Shown one piece after another: positions 5,963-6,402 of a stretch of 6,402 bases of DNA (positions are counted from its first letter, which is position 1; each line of letters begins with the position of its first letter). This DNA is from Alistipes sp. (GTDB lineage Bacteria; Bacteroidota; Bacteroidia; Bacteroidales; Rikenellaceae), in NCBI GenBank assembly GCA_022511355.1, contig JAFLRS010000093.1:1-6402 (forward strand), in the 5' to 3' direction. Below the pieces are notes generated by a model that worked only from the letters and a program-made list of their open reading frames with translations, was not told the origin of the DNA and made no database searches. The translations under genes and the position numbers were made by a program.

Positions 5963-6402
5963 ATGTACGGAAACTTCAAACAGCATCTGCAGTCGGAGTT
6001 GCAGGCCATCGCCGATGCAGGACTCTACAAAAAGGAACGCGTAATCGAATCGGCTCAGCGGGCGGCAATCGAGGTCGCGGGACGCGAAGTACTCAACTTC
6101 TGCGCCAACAACTATCTCGGTCTCTCGGACAATCCCCGACTCATCGAGGCTGCGAAACGCGCCATGGACGAACGCGGATTCGGAATGTCGTCGGTTCGGT
6201 TCATCTGCGGTTGTCAGGACATCCACAAAGAGTTGGAAAAGGCCATCGCCGACTACTTCGGCACCGAGGACACCATCCTCTATGCGGCCTGCTTCGATGC
6301 CAACGGCGGCGTCTTCGAACCCCTCTTCACCGAACAGGATGCCATCATCTCCGATGCGCTCAACCACGCTTCGATTATCGACGGCGTGCGTCTGTGCAAG
6401 GC
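5963..6402 (+). CDS. kbl: Glycine C-acetyltransferase / 2-amino-3-ketobutyrate CoA ligase, N-terminal 146 aa
   Basis: This is a cytoplasmic PLP enzyme of the alpha-oxoamine synthase group. It splits 2-amino-3-ketobutyrate with CoA into glycine and acetyl-CoA, the second step of threonine catabolism after threonine dehydrogenase. The visible part is closely similar to the E. coli enzyme as I remember it: GLYKKERVI (20-28), LNFCANNYLGL (44-54), GFGMSSVRFICGCQDIHKEL (72-91), ACFDANGG (109-116) and SDALNHASIIDGVRLCK (130-146). H135 is the residue expected to stack on the PLP ring. The PLP-binding lysine lies beyond the window. The whole protein should be about 395 residues, so about 250 are missing at the right edge. 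The RFICGCQDIHKEL and SDALNHASIIDG stretches favour KBL over the paralogues BioF, HemA and serine palmitoyltransferase. It is transcribed away from the DUF389 gene. Whether a threonine dehydrogenase gene follows cannot be seen. Confidence 0.95.
   Translation, partial: MYGNFKQHLQSELQAIADAGLYKKERVIESAQRAAIEVAGREVLNFCANNYLGLSDNPRLIEAAKRAMDERGFGMSSVRFICGCQDIHKELEKAIADYFGTEDTILYAACFDANGGVFEPLFTEQDAIISDALNHASIIDGVRLCK

Noticed and set aside
1..6402. Search by eye for mobile elements, CRISPR repeats, tRNAs, toxin-antitoxin or defence genes
   Set aside because: Nearly all bases are accounted for by conserved chromosomal genes, and the two gaps of 100 and 175 nt hold only promoter-like signals. I saw no repeat array or transposase.

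Overview
This looks like ordinary chromosomal sequence from a member of the Bacteroidota, most likely an Alistipes-like (Rikenellaceae) gut bacterium. The genus is inference. It rests on GC-rich genes with A/T-rich intergenic gaps, on matches to the Bacteroidota promoter (-33 TTTG, -7 TAnnTTTG), mostly weak Shine-Dalgarno signals, and protein families typical of Bacteroidales. I see no mobile element, CRISPR array, tRNA, rRNA or phage gene.

Layout. Six genes lie on the minus strand, read from high to low coordinates: a DUF389 membrane protein (5787-4417), a MOP-superfamily polysaccharide flippase (4316-2838), DNA polymerase III delta' subunit holB (2824-1676), the folate enzyme folK (1676-1182), a small lipoprotein of unknown function (1185-625), and an Ig-like-domain lipoprotein (632-1) that runs off the left edge. 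On the plus strand, kbl (glycine C-acetyltransferase) starts at 5963, diverges from the DUF389 gene and runs off the right edge.

Transcription. The flippase, holB, folK and the two lipoprotein genes are packed as one transcription unit. The gaps or overlaps between them are 13 nt, a 1-nt overlap (TAATG), a 4-nt overlap (ATGA) and an 8-nt overlap, which suggests translational coupling. A very good Bacteroidota promoter just upstream of the flippase probably drives all five, and it also fixes the flippase start at 4316. The DUF389 gene has its own leader with an unusually clear Shine-Dalgarno site and a -7 box. The 175-nt gap between DUF389 and kbl holds a -7 box in each direction.

Function. 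The five-gene operon mixes envelope functions (lipid-linked glycan export and two lipoproteins) with housekeeping functions (clamp loading and pterin pyrophosphorylation). Nothing in the sequence links these into one pathway, and the shared transcription is probably just operon packing. kbl belongs to threonine-to-glycine catabolism. I found no convincing novel system. The least understood items are the 186-aa lipoprotein and the DUF389 protein.
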